This document shows, piece after piece, positions 52,068 to 60,513 of a stretch of DNA of 64,000 nucleotides. The stretch is from Methanosarcina sp. GTDB taxonomy: Archaea; Halobacteriota; Methanosarcinia; Methanosarcinales; Methanosarcinaceae. The stretch spans positions 62,001 to 126,000 of the forward strand of contig NZ_JAQUVZ010000004.1 of assembly GCF_028693135.1 (NCBI RefSeq), written 5' to 3'. Position 1 is the first letter of the stretch. Every line of letters begins with the position of its first letter. The notes beneath the pieces were generated by a model. That model was not told the origin of the DNA, searched no databases, and saw only the letters and a list, made by a program, of their open reading frames with translations. The position numbers and the translations under genes are program-made.

Positions 52068-53414
52068 ATGGAATTATTCGGAACTAATGGTGTGCGTGGT
52101 ATCGCCAATGAATTTGTAACGCCTGAACTGGCAGTCAATTTAGCCAAAAGCCTTGGCACATACATGGGCTCGAAAGGTACGGTTGCAATAGGCTGCGATA
52201 CCCGGATTTCGGGTCAGATGCTGAAATCTGCAGCAATTGCCGGCGCTCTTGCAACAGGCCTGAGTGTGATTGATGTAGGGATTGTCCCTACCCCCTCTAT
52301 TCAATACTATGTGCGCGACTATGCTGATGCCGGGATCGTTATTACGGCATCTCACAATCCCAGGGAATACAATGGAATCAAGCTGATTGCAGGAGATGGC
52401 TCAGAGTTCCCGAGGGACGGGGAGAGCGATATTGAAAAAATTTATTTTTCAGGCAAATTCTCAACGGTCTCCTGGGAAAAAACGGGAAATTTCAAGGCAG
52501 ATCCGTCAGTTAACGATTATTATATAAAAAGTATAATCCGTGCAGTGGATGCTGAAGCCATACGCAGCCGGAAATTTAAGGTAGTTGTGGATATGGGCTG
52601 CGGAGCAGGTTCCCTTACCCTTCCTTTTCTGCTCAGGGACCTTGGCTGTGAGGTACTGACTCTTGGGGCTCAGCCTGACGGGACTTTTCCATGGAGAAAC
52701 CCCGAACCCACGCCTGAAGTCCTGACTGAGCTTTCGGACCTTGTTAAAAAGACAGGTGCAGCCTTTGGGGCAGCGCACGATGGGGATGCGGACAGAATAG
52801 TCTTTATGGACGAAAACGGGGTATTCGTAAATGAAGAAATTCTGCTTGCCATGATGGCGAAATATATGCTTGAAAGTGAAAAAGGACCTATAGTCACCCC
52901 GGTCAGTTCTTCCCAGCGCATGGCTGATGTCGCAAAGGAAGAAGGGGTTGAACTTTACTGGACAGCCGTCGGTTCCATAAATGTCGCCCGAAAGATGATG
53001 GAAGTAGGTGCCGTTTTCGGAGGAGAGGGCAATGGAGGCCTTATTTTCCCCAAACATCAGTACTGCAGGGACGGAGCAATGGCATGTGCTAAAATCCTGG
53101 AGATTATGGTTGGAGGGAAAAAGTTTTCCGAGTTAACTAAAAGCGTGCCTGTATACTTCAATGCAAAGACCAAAACGCCTTCCAGGGATGTTACGGGCAC
53201 TATGGGGAGAATCCGGGAGGAGGCTTCACGCCTGGGGCTCACAACAGATACCATTGATGGGATCAAGATCTGGTATGACGATGGTTGGGTCCTTATACGT
53301 CCTTCAGGTACGGAACCTATTTTCCGGGTCTTTGCCGAGGCAAAAAAGCAGGAGCGTGCAGAAGAATTAATGCAGGCAGGTCTGGAAATGGTCTTAAAGG
53401 CAGAAAAAGCCTGA
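52068..53414 (+). CDS. glmM: Phosphoglucosamine mutase / phosphomannomutase
   Basis: 448-aa alpha-D-phosphohexomutase. The phosphoserine loop TASHNPREYNGIK is at about 93-105, the Mg loop DGDADRIVF near 240, the sugar loop GGEGNGGLIF near 325, and the phosphate-binding end RPSGTEPIFRVFAEA. Archaeal members serve as phosphoglucosamine mutase or phosphomannomutase for surface glycans; the choice cannot be made from sequence alone. Monocistronic. Confidence 0.9.
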   Translation: MELFGTNGVRGIANEFVTPELAVNLAKSLGTYMGSKGTVAIGCDTRISGQMLKSAAIAGALATGLSVIDVGIVPTPSIQYYVRDYADAGIVITASHNPREYNGIKLIAGDGSEFPRDGESDIEKIYFSGKFSTVSWEKTGNFKADPSVNDYYIKSIIRAVDAEAIRSRKFKVVVDMGCGAGSLTLPFLLRDLGCEVLTLGAQPDGTFPWRNPEPTPEVLTELSDLVKKTGAAFGAAHDGDADRIVFMDENGVFVNEEILLAMMAKYMLESEKGPIVTPVSSSQRMADVAKEEGVELYWTAVGSINVARKMMEVGAVFGGEGNGGLIFPKHQYCRDGAMACAKILEIMVGGKKFSELTKSVPVYFNAKTKTPSRDVTGTMGRIREEASRLGLTTDTIDGIKIWYDDGWVLIRPSGTEPIFRVFAEAKKQERAEELMQAGLEMVLKAEKA

Positions 53415-53527
53415 ACAGTAATATTTAGCCAACAGTATCTTTTTGGAATGCAGGTTCTCAACACATCCCGAAGTAAAGTTTCCGGGTAGTGATGAACGAG
53501 TCTACATGATAGATCATAATGCAGGTG

Positions 53528-53549
53528 AGGCTCAAGTTAAATTGAGCCT
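53528..53549 (+). terminator. Hairpin downstream of glmM
   Basis: AGGCTCAA-GTTAAA-TTGAGCCT is a perfect 8-bp stem 113 nt after the glmM stop. The following sequence (TGATCTGTCATTCTTAATTT) is only moderately T-rich, so termination is likely but not certain. Confidence 0.5.
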
Positions 53550-53715
53550 TGATCTGTCATTCTTAATTTGACTGCCTCTTATCGAAGACGGAGCCAAAAA
53601 AGATGAACTGGCTATGAGTTTCTAATAGAATTTCACCTTTCAATTAAAGTGATTAGTGATTAGTGATTAGTTTTTGTATATACTTTCATTCTGTAAATTG
53701 ATCTTCTGGAAAACT

Positions 53716-53805
53716 TACTTCTACATATTTTACTTCTACATATTTTACTTCTACACATTTTACTTCTACACATTTTACTTCTACACATTTTACTTCTACA
53801 TATTT
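53716..53805. repeat. Six tandem 15-nt repeats
   Basis: TACTTCTACATATTT, six units without spacers; units 3 to 5 have CACATTT. Because 15 is a multiple of three the array reads as an open frame rich in Phe and Tyr, but there is no RBS. It lies in intergenic DNA downstream of glmM. Confidence 0.92.
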
Positions 53806-54333
53806 CAATTTTATGATTTATATTCTATGATTTGTTATTTATTATGCATTACGTTAAAATACGTAACAATAAATTATAAATACATTGAAGTGTTTCTTAC
53901 ATATGGGACTAAAAACGAAATATCTATCCTGCCGATAAATGTGTTAGTATGAGAGCCTCCTAATCTGAAAAACATATACCTCCTAAATAGTAAAAGAGTA
54001 TCAGAAGGTTCTAAATCACCTGCTAAGACGAAGCAAACAACAATACAAGATCGAGAAGCATATCTCCTAAAGAGAACTAAATACGGGATCAACAGACATT
54101 CTTTGAAATATACGAGCCATCAAAGCAAAAAAATCAGTGAACATACTTTATAAATAGGCATAGATCAAACCTGCAGAAATAAAGAGTTCTTGAAAAATAA
54201 ATACCTACCAGAGAGTCAATTCCGTTAGTCGGAATTGATATCGAAGTAAAGTAACAGGATCAAAAACAAAGGTCTCCTTGTGCGGTTTAATTTAAAAACG
54301 GGTTGAAAAACCAGAAAGCAGGATTTGGGTTTA
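53806..54333. other. Intergenic region without recognisable gene
   Basis: AT-rich DNA with no supported frame. It has the hairpin CAATTCCG-TTAGT-CGGAATTG at about 54219-54239 and two similar motifs ATATNTCCTAAA near 53985 and 54065; a like motif is at 39510. These could be remnants of a decayed repeat. Confidence 0.4.
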
Positions 54334-54365
54334 AAAGCCGGGATGGGGCAACACCTGTCGGCTTT
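54334..54365 (-). terminator. Terminator after the radical SAM gene
   Basis: AAAGCCG...CGGCTTT is a 7-bp stem with an 18-nt loop, about 35 nt after the stop at 54400, followed on the minus strand by TTTAAACCCAAATCC. The T tract is short. Confidence 0.45.
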
Positions 54366-54399
54366 CCTTAATCCTCTTCTCCTTCTTTTTTCAGGTTTT

Positions 54400-55524
54400 T
54401 TAGACTTTTTTGTATTTTTCCCAGTAGCCCGTTAGTTTCCCCTCAAGGGCAAGTTTTCCAAGCTCCCGCCTTACATGGTCGTTCACTTTCGAGGGGACTG
54501 CTGATGCGTACGGAGTGTCCGGTAGTGGGGTCAGGTAATGAGCCCGGACAGTCCCTCCTTTTCCGCAGATCCAGCGCACGAGGTCAAGGCTTTTTTCCTG
54601 GTCCTCTTCGGTTTCTGTGGGAAGCCCGAAAATGAAATCAACTGCGGGGACAATCTCATTTTCCAGGCAGCACTCAACAGCTGAAATGCTGTCCTCAACC
54701 GTATGCCCTCTCCTTATTTCTTTGAGGATGCTGTCACTTCCGGACTGAGCGCCAAGGCTAAGGGTGTCGTTTGCACAGTATTTTCTCACAAGTTCGGCAG
54801 ATTCCTCGGTCACGAACTCAGGGCGGACCTCGGAAGGGAAAGTTCCGAAAAAGATTTTCTTATCGGGCAGTTTGTGCAGGGCGGAGAGCAGTTTTTCTAC
54901 CTTGTCGAACCTCGGGTGAATTCCATCGCTTCCGTAAGCGAAAGCATTTGAAGCTATGAAACGGAGGTCATTATAATGCTGTGCATTCTTCAGGATACAA
55001 TCAATGCTCCTGTGCCTGACCTCTCGTCCAAAAAGCCTGGGAGTCTGGCAATACTTACAACCCCAGGGGCAGCCACGGCTGATTTCAATGGGGGAGCGAA
55101 GTTTTTTCGGGTCAAAACAGGGATATTTATCCAGGTCCACATGTGGCCTTTCAGGAGTTCTGATCATCTTGCCGGTATCTGAATTTTTGTAAGCAATCCC
55201 CTTTACCTCTCCCGGATCTCTCCCTTCCTTCAGAACCCTTACAAGTTCCGGAAGCGTTTCTTCCCCTTCGCCAATCACCACGTAATCAAAATAGTCAAGT
55301 GTCTCTTCAGGGGAGCCGGAAGGGTGAGGCCCTCCTGCTATGAAGATCGAGTCCGTTCCTGCATTTTCAACTTCCCTGAAGATTTTCGCTGCCTGCCGTG
55401 TAGTAAAACTGTAAATCATGATCCCGTTAAGGGGGCTGTCCGTAAACCCGGTTTCAGGAAGTAAAGGTGAAAGAACCGCCAAGCTGTAAGAGTTCTTTTT
55501 GCTATACCGGAAATGCACATCCAT
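54400..55524 (-). CDS. B12-binding-type radical SAM protein
   Basis: 374 aa. The N-terminal 140 residues resemble a cobalamin-binding-type Rossmann domain (GIMIYSFTTRQAAKIFREV, FIAGGPHPSGSPEE, YVVIGEGEETLPELV) though without a clear DxHxxG motif. The radical SAM cluster motif is SRGCPWGCKYCQTP near 150, then SLGAQSGSDSILKEI and DFIFGLPTETEED. It matches the archaeal TIGR04013-type family from memory; the substrate is unknown. It starts 66 nt after the M50 protease stop on the same strand. Confidence 0.82.
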   Translation of the reverse strand: MDVHFRYSKKNSYSLAVLSPLLPETGFTDSPLNGIMIYSFTTRQAAKIFREVENAGTDSIFIAGGPHPSGSPEETLDYFDYVVIGEGEETLPELVRVLKEGRDPGEVKGIAYKNSDTGKMIRTPERPHVDLDKYPCFDPKKLRSPIEISRGCPWGCKYCQTPRLFGREVRHRSIDCILKNAQHYNDLRFIASNAFAYGSDGIHPRFDKVEKLLSALHKLPDKKIFFGTFPSEVRPEFVTEESAELVRKYCANDTLSLGAQSGSDSILKEIRRGHTVEDSISAVECCLENEIVPAVDFIFGLPTETEEDQEKSLDLVRWICGKGGTVRAHYLTPLPDTPYASAVPSKVNDHVRRELGKLALEGKLTGYWEKYKKV

Positions 55525-55590
55525 TATTTTTTTCTCCTTTTTTCAGTGCTTTTTTCAGGTTTCGGTTCTCTTCAGGTTTTTCGGTTCCTT

Positions 55591-56772
55591 TCAGATTATG
55601 GGCTTAAAAGGAATAAGGGTAAAGCAGAGAAAGCCAAGGATGAAGGTAATTATTCCTATAATAATACGCTTTCTATCCAGCTTCACTTTATCATGAAGAG
55701 GGGAAGGATGCCCGGCCGCTGCAAAAGCCCATAGGAAGAGAGCCCAGAATATCCAGATAAATCCGTCTCCCTTTAACCAGTAAACCACATAAAAACCTAT
55801 CAGGAAAAGGATACGCGGCATCATTGAAGAAATCCTGTCCGCTTTTTTGCCGAGCATTGCCCTGAGCACGTGCCCGCCGTCAAGCTGCCCTGAAGGAAGG
55901 AGATTTAGAAGGGTTACAAACATCCCCACCCAGCCTGCAAAAGCCACAGGGTGCAGGTTGCTCCCTGTAACACCGACAAGCTTCTGGATCATTACAAAAA
56001 GAGGTGGGAAGCCAAGCTCGAACATCAGGGCATCGGGCAATGGTTTGGCTGTAGGCGCATTAAGATTTAGCCCTATTATGGTGACTACAATTGAGACAAA
56101 AAGCCCTACCAGAGGCCCTGCAATTCCCACGTCAAAGAGAACTTTCCGGTTAGGAATAGGTCCTTTGTAACGGATTACCGCTCCCATTGTACCTATGAAA
56201 GTCGGAAACGGGATGAAGTAAGGGAGAGAAGTTTTCATCCCATGGTACCTTGCCATTGCATAATGAGCCATCTCATGAGAGCCTAGCACAGCCATTATTG
56301 CAAAGGTGAAGGACAAACCCTGAAAAACCTGCAGAGGATCACTCCAGAGGTCAACCCCTAACATCCAGGCTCCGCAGATCATGGTTGTAAAAACTGTTGC
56401 TATGAAAAGTACGAGGTTTACCCAGATCTTTTCCTTTGTCTTTTTTACAGGAGTAACAATAAGAACGTGCTCCCCAAGCTCGTACTTCAGGGTACCTCCA
56501 AACCCTCGCTGTTCGAGGGGAGCCCAGAGTTCTCCCATTACATTTTCGGCATCCGTTTTAGGGGTGCCGAATAAATAAAGAATCTCTCCGGACTTCTGGA
56601 TTTCATATACATCAAATACCCTGGTTATGAAAGGGTATATGCGTGAAATCATCTCCTCAGTCTCTGACTTACCATTGCCTTTTCTCTGGTCTTCTCGTCC
56701 CTGTTTCATTTTAGGTTTCACGTCTCTGAAGCTTGGGGTTTTTTTAGCTTTTACATTTAATGCAATTTTCAC
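55591..56772 (-). CDS. Site-2-type (M50) intramembrane zinc metalloprotease
   Basis: 393 aa. After about 110 soluble residues come several membrane helices. The zinc motif HEMAH lies in VLGSHEMAHYAMARYHG and the third ligand in NLLPSGQLDGGHVLRA, as in S2P-type proteases. These cut membrane-bound regulators or signal remnants within the bilayer. The start could be either M1 or the in-frame M22. It follows the phosphomevalonate dehydratase small subunit by 70 nt; a functional link is not implied. Confidence 0.88.
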   Translation of the reverse strand: MKIALNVKAKKTPSFRDVKPKMKQGREDQRKGNGKSETEEMISRIYPFITRVFDVYEIQKSGEILYLFGTPKTDAENVMGELWAPLEQRGFGGTLKYELGEHVLIVTPVKKTKEKIWVNLVLFIATVFTTMICGAWMLGVDLWSDPLQVFQGLSFTFAIMAVLGSHEMAHYAMARYHGMKTSLPYFIPFPTFIGTMGAVIRYKGPIPNRKVLFDVGIAGPLVGLFVSIVVTIIGLNLNAPTAKPLPDALMFELGFPPLFVMIQKLVGVTGSNLHPVAFAGWVGMFVTLLNLLPSGQLDGGHVLRAMLGKKADRISSMMPRILFLIGFYVVYWLKGDGFIWIFWALFLWAFAAAGHPSPLHDKVKLDRKRIIIGIITFILGFLCFTLIPFKPII

Positions 56773-56842
56773 GTTTTAAGCTTAAACGGCACGGTATTCA
56801 GGTTTAAAATTAAATTCGAATCATTAAAGTTTATCTGCATCA

Positions 56843-57274
56843 TTATTCTGTCTTACCGCCTTTAGGTTTAATTAATTCGATATATCCCTCGCTGCCGTTT
56901 ACCAGGACAATGTCTCCATCGTTTAAATACTCGTATGGGTTTTTTTCCAGCATATCAACTAAAGGAATTTCAGATATAATTGCTCCTACAGCTACAATCG
57001 GTTCGGTTTCCAGATTAATAATCGCTATTGGGCCAGCCTCGTTTTTCTTCAGCTGGTACATTACATAGGAGCCAACAGTCGAACCCTTCCCATGGGGAAA
57101 AACAAGAACCTTCCCTTTGATTGATTTTCCTGCGAGAGAGTGTTTTTCTTCGACAACAATTCCTGTTTTAGGGTCTACACTGCCAAGGAAGGATATGGGG
57201 TCTCTGGAAAGCAAAACTTCCCCTTCTGCACATCCCCTGGAAATTGTCCTGCCTTTGAGTTTAATAGGAACCAC
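56843..57274 (-). CDS. Phosphomevalonate dehydratase small subunit (aconitase X swivel domain)
   Basis: 143 aa, the swivelling small subunit (DUF126) of aconitase-X-type phosphomevalonate dehydratase. Motifs: ISRGCAEGEVLLSRDPISFLG, GKVLVFPHGKGSTVGSYVMYQL and VNGSEGYIELI. The gene overlaps the end of the large subunit gene by 14 nt, so translation is coupled. With the large subunit it forms trans-anhydromevalonate 5-phosphate in the archaeal mevalonate pathway. Confidence 0.9.
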   Translation of the reverse strand: MVPIKLKGRTISRGCAEGEVLLSRDPISFLGSVDPKTGIVVEEKHSLAGKSIKGKVLVFPHGKGSTVGSYVMYQLKKNEAGPIAIINLETEPIVAVGAIISEIPLVDMLEKNPYEYLNDGDIVLVNGSEGYIELIKPKGGKTE

Positions 57275-58466
57275 CTACCTTTTTTCTTTTCCCTCCGGTT
57301 GCTTCCTCGATGCAGGCTTCCATATTCCCGTATACACTTTCAGCCCCGCACATCCCGGGCACGTAGGCAAAGGCTTTTCCCGAATTCACCATGACGCAGG
57401 AGTAGCGGTTGGTTGCCGGAGAGACTACCATACAGGTATCGCAGACAACCTTAGCTCCACTTTCTTCAATTGTCCGGATATGGTCCGGATAACGTTTTGC
57501 AAGTTCTCGCGAGGTAAAGATCCAGGTTTCCTTTGAAACTGTTTTTCCTTTCAGGAGCTCAGCCGCTTTCTTAAGTTCGGCTGCAGAGCAGTGAGGGCAG
57601 CCTATAGTAATCAGTTCCGGCTCTTTTCCAGCTCTTTCTCTGCTCTCATAAACTTCATCCAGCTGGCTTCTCTCGATAATTATTTTCTCTTCAGGTTCTT
57701 CAAAGCCCATCCTGCAGGCTTCAGGGCTCACTCCTTCCACGTGATAAAGTGCCACTGCTCCGGATGCCGCCATTGCAGCTCCAAGGGCTTTAAGTTCATC
57801 CTTTTCAGGAGTATCCTTCAGGTGAAAAATAGGTATCCTGCTCCCTATGATTTTGCCTGCTACATATCCAAGTGCTCCATAATCCGATTCTTTAAGTGAG
57901 CACTCCACACTGATCGAGACTTCAGGAACGCGGTTTTCATCAAGATGTAACCCATAGTTTGCAGTTTTTCCCAGAAGCGCTGCTGAAAGGGCGGATGGGC
58001 CTCCCTCCCTGTTTGTCCGGGCTCCTATTACGGAATTTGCATAGGAGATTGCTGAGGATTCGCTCCAGGCCAGGTGGTCGCCATAGCCCGCTGAAAAGCC
58101 TTCCAGGTTATAAGGAGTGCAGGTACATTCACAGCTAATCCCAAGCTTTTTGTAAGCCTGAATAATTGCCTTTTGCTTTTCTGCAAATTCAGGAGAGATT
58201 CTCAGCCTCTCCCAGTCTTCGAGGTCCATTCCAGCCGGGTTCAGGATTGAGGGAACCTTTACCTGCCCCTCAAGGTCTGAGATCCATTCAAGTCCGGCAT
58301 CACCTATCGTTTTATAAGAGACCCCTGCAATCTGGGCGCTTTTGATGGGGATCAACCCATCAGCACCATAGATGTCCCCGAGAGCTACAAGAATCTCAAT
58401 TGCTTTCCTGAGAGTCTCTCCTGCTTCTCCGTTAAGAATTTGTTCTTCTTCTTTTGTAAGGTACAT
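57261..58466 (-). CDS. Phosphomevalonate dehydratase large subunit (aconitase X)
   Basis: 401-aa catalytic subunit (DUF521/AcnX) carrying the iron-sulfur cluster. Cysteines likely to hold it are in TIGCPHCSAAEL and VCDTCMVVSP; CECTCTPYNLEG and GARTNREGGPSALSAAL are further family motifs. It dehydrates mevalonate 5-phosphate; the product is then decarboxylated by the UbiD-type enzyme encoded just upstream. The three genes together strongly support this assignment over a generic aconitase. Confidence 0.92.
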   Translation of the reverse strand: MYLTKEEEQILNGEAGETLRKAIEILVALGDIYGADGLIPIKSAQIAGVSYKTIGDAGLEWISDLEGQVKVPSILNPAGMDLEDWERLRISPEFAEKQKAIIQAYKKLGISCECTCTPYNLEGFSAGYGDHLAWSESSAISYANSVIGARTNREGGPSALSAALLGKTANYGLHLDENRVPEVSISVECSLKESDYGALGYVAGKIIGSRIPIFHLKDTPEKDELKALGAAMAASGAVALYHVEGVSPEACRMGFEEPEEKIIIERSQLDEVYESRERAGKEPELITIGCPHCSAAELKKAAELLKGKTVSKETWIFTSRELAKRYPDHIRTIEESGAKVVCDTCMVVSPATNRYSCVMVNSGKAFAYVPGMCGAESVYGNMEACIEEATGGKRKKVGGSY

Positions 58467-58685
58467 GAAAATTCACTCTTCAGCTGTCAGGTGGTAAAGG
58501 CGTAATGCAAAATATTGAAGTCCGTATAATCAATTAAGGCAAGTACAGGACTAATACAAGTATAAAATATTAAGACGAGTATAATATATTAAGGCAAGGT
58601 GAGGTTTATTCCACCCCCCGGCTTGCAGTCTCTTAAGGTTTACCTGCCCTTTAAAAAGTCTATATTTTTAAAAGTTCTATATAAG

Positions 58686-59954
58686 TCATTCTTCAGGAAT
58701 CACAGCCCTTTCGAAGTTCTCTTTTTCAATAAGAACCTTTGTAGCATCGATTCCTACTTTCGTAGTCGTCCCGTCAGGAGCTCCTCTGGGATCAAGGGAA
58801 CTTCCGCGGACATTAGGAATAATCATAATATCAATATCCCCTTTTACCCTTGTAGCAATTGCAAACTCGACATCATCAGGGTCAAAGATATTTATATCCT
58901 CATCCACGACCACTACATGTTTCAGGCTTGTATGGGCTGCAAAGGCTGCCATAATAGCGTTTTTCCCGTCTCCTTCAGTCTGCTTTTCGATCTGCACAAC
59001 CGCATGAAGGTAACAGCATCCTCCTTCTGTCAAGACCACGTTTTTGACGGTCGTAACTTCCCCTACAGCCCTGTATATCCTTGGCTCGTAAGGCACTCCC
59101 ATCATCAGGAGGTGTTCGGGACCAGCCGGCAGAATGCCATGATAGATCGGGTCTTTTCTGTGGATCACGCGGGTGATGCGGATTACAGGTTCTTTCCTTA
59201 CAACATCGTATGTTCCGGTAATGTCCACAAAAGGCCCTTCATCAACTTTTTCCACAGGGTCAACGTACCCTTCGAGTACGATCTCGGAGTGCGGTACTTT
59301 AATCCCGTTTGAACACTCAAAGAGTTCTACCGGAGCTCCCCGCAGGGCAGCTGCGTATTCAAATTCCTTTCCAACAGGGACCCTTGTAGAGGTTGCGTAA
59401 ATAATCGTAGGGTCGCAGCCGATAACAATTGCAATGGGTAGAGGTTCGCCTTTTTCGATGGCTTTTTTGTGCAGGAGGTAGGTATGCCTCGGGGGGACAA
59501 GGCGGGCTGCGAGTTTGTCTTTTCCTGCGAGCATGAGACGGTGAATGGAGGCATTCATGCCCCCTCCATATTCGGAAACCACAATCCCTGCAGTTATGTA
59601 AGGAGCGCCGTCTTTTTCAAAATGGGTAAGGATAGGAAGTTTTGTGAGGTCTACCTCGTTTTCTATGACCTCAAGGGTAGGAGACTCTGAAACTATCTGG
59701 ACTTCGCCTTCCGGAGAAACTTCCGCAAGCTTCCTTATAATTTCTTCTTTAGAGACCCCTAGCATGGAAGCAAGCTCGTCCCTGGACCCAAGAAGGTTCA
59801 TAATAACCTTTGAGCCTGAAATGTCGTGGAAAAGAACCGGAGCTTTTGTTTTTTTTGCAATTCTTGAAGCCTCGAATCTAGGGGAAACGGGCTGCGGAAC
59901 TTCTACCAGTTTTCCGTTTTCTTTTAACCGGTCTATAAAATCTCTATAACTCAT
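58686..59954 (-). CDS. UbiD-family anhydromevalonate phosphate decarboxylase
   Basis: 422-aa prenylated-FMN-dependent decarboxylase. UbiD features: APVLFHDISGSKVIMNLLGSRDELA, GAPYITAGIVVSEY, RLVPPRHTYLLHKKA, the Glu/Arg region VPHSEIVLEGYVDP and IVHRKDPIYHGILP. Next to the two phosphomevalonate dehydratase genes, it should turn trans-anhydromevalonate phosphate into isopentenyl phosphate for lipid synthesis. It ends 219 nt before the large subunit gene; they may share a transcript. Confidence 0.92.
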   Translation of the reverse strand: MSYRDFIDRLKENGKLVEVPQPVSPRFEASRIAKKTKAPVLFHDISGSKVIMNLLGSRDELASMLGVSKEEIIRKLAEVSPEGEVQIVSESPTLEVIENEVDLTKLPILTHFEKDGAPYITAGIVVSEYGGGMNASIHRLMLAGKDKLAARLVPPRHTYLLHKKAIEKGEPLPIAIVIGCDPTIIYATSTRVPVGKEFEYAAALRGAPVELFECSNGIKVPHSEIVLEGYVDPVEKVDEGPFVDITGTYDVVRKEPVIRITRVIHRKDPIYHGILPAGPEHLLMMGVPYEPRIYRAVGEVTTVKNVVLTEGGCCYLHAVVQIEKQTEGDGKNAIMAAFAAHTSLKHVVVVDEDINIFDPDDVEFAIATRVKGDIDIMIIPNVRGSSLDPRGAPDGTTTKVGIDATKVLIEKENFERAVIPEE

Positions 59955-60513
59955 GGGTATCTGGATACCAAAAAGCGGTCAGATGATAAAAAGATTATCC
60001 GGTCAAACGTATCGGGGATCTCTTCCTGACGAAAACATTTGCATAACTGGAAACTTAAATCTTTGATTCACAGCAGTTTTTCCCAGACATATTAATTTTT
60101 AGTTTGCTTATATTCTTTCGACAAAATAATTTTTAGATTGAAAATTCTCTAAATTTAAACTATATATGTTCAAAATAGTGTCTCTATTTTTTCTTAAAAA
60201 CCTGTAGTCTCTATTTTTAATTTTGTATTGTCCAAATGTATTCTATATAAGGCTACCTAAATGGTTACAAATAATTAATTTTATATCTGGATAATTTATT
60301 TTATATACTGGACTATATATTTATTAGATGTTATTTTTTATATTCATATTTTTAATAATCTATTAATATATTTTCCTAATAAGGATGAAAACTATATTTT
60401 TATATCAAAATTAATCTATATTTTCCTAACTAGGTAAATAAATAGTCTAAAATGAATATAAAACATCCGGGGAAAAAGGAATAGGTCTCCTAAATATAGG
60501 AAGTGGAAATCAA
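59955..60513. other. Very AT-rich divergent promoter region
   Basis: About 560 bases between the UbiD gene and the secreted propeller protein, with many TATA-like stretches (TTTATATAC, CTATATATTTATT) between 60170 and 60430. No gene is supported. The high AT content upstream of the surface protein gene may reflect several promoters or transferred DNA. Confidence 0.45.

Noticed and set aside
53674-53952. 92-codon plus-strand frame rich in Phe and Tyr
   Set aside because: Its open character comes from the 15-nt tandem array; no RBS, and the remainder is AT-rich with no domain.
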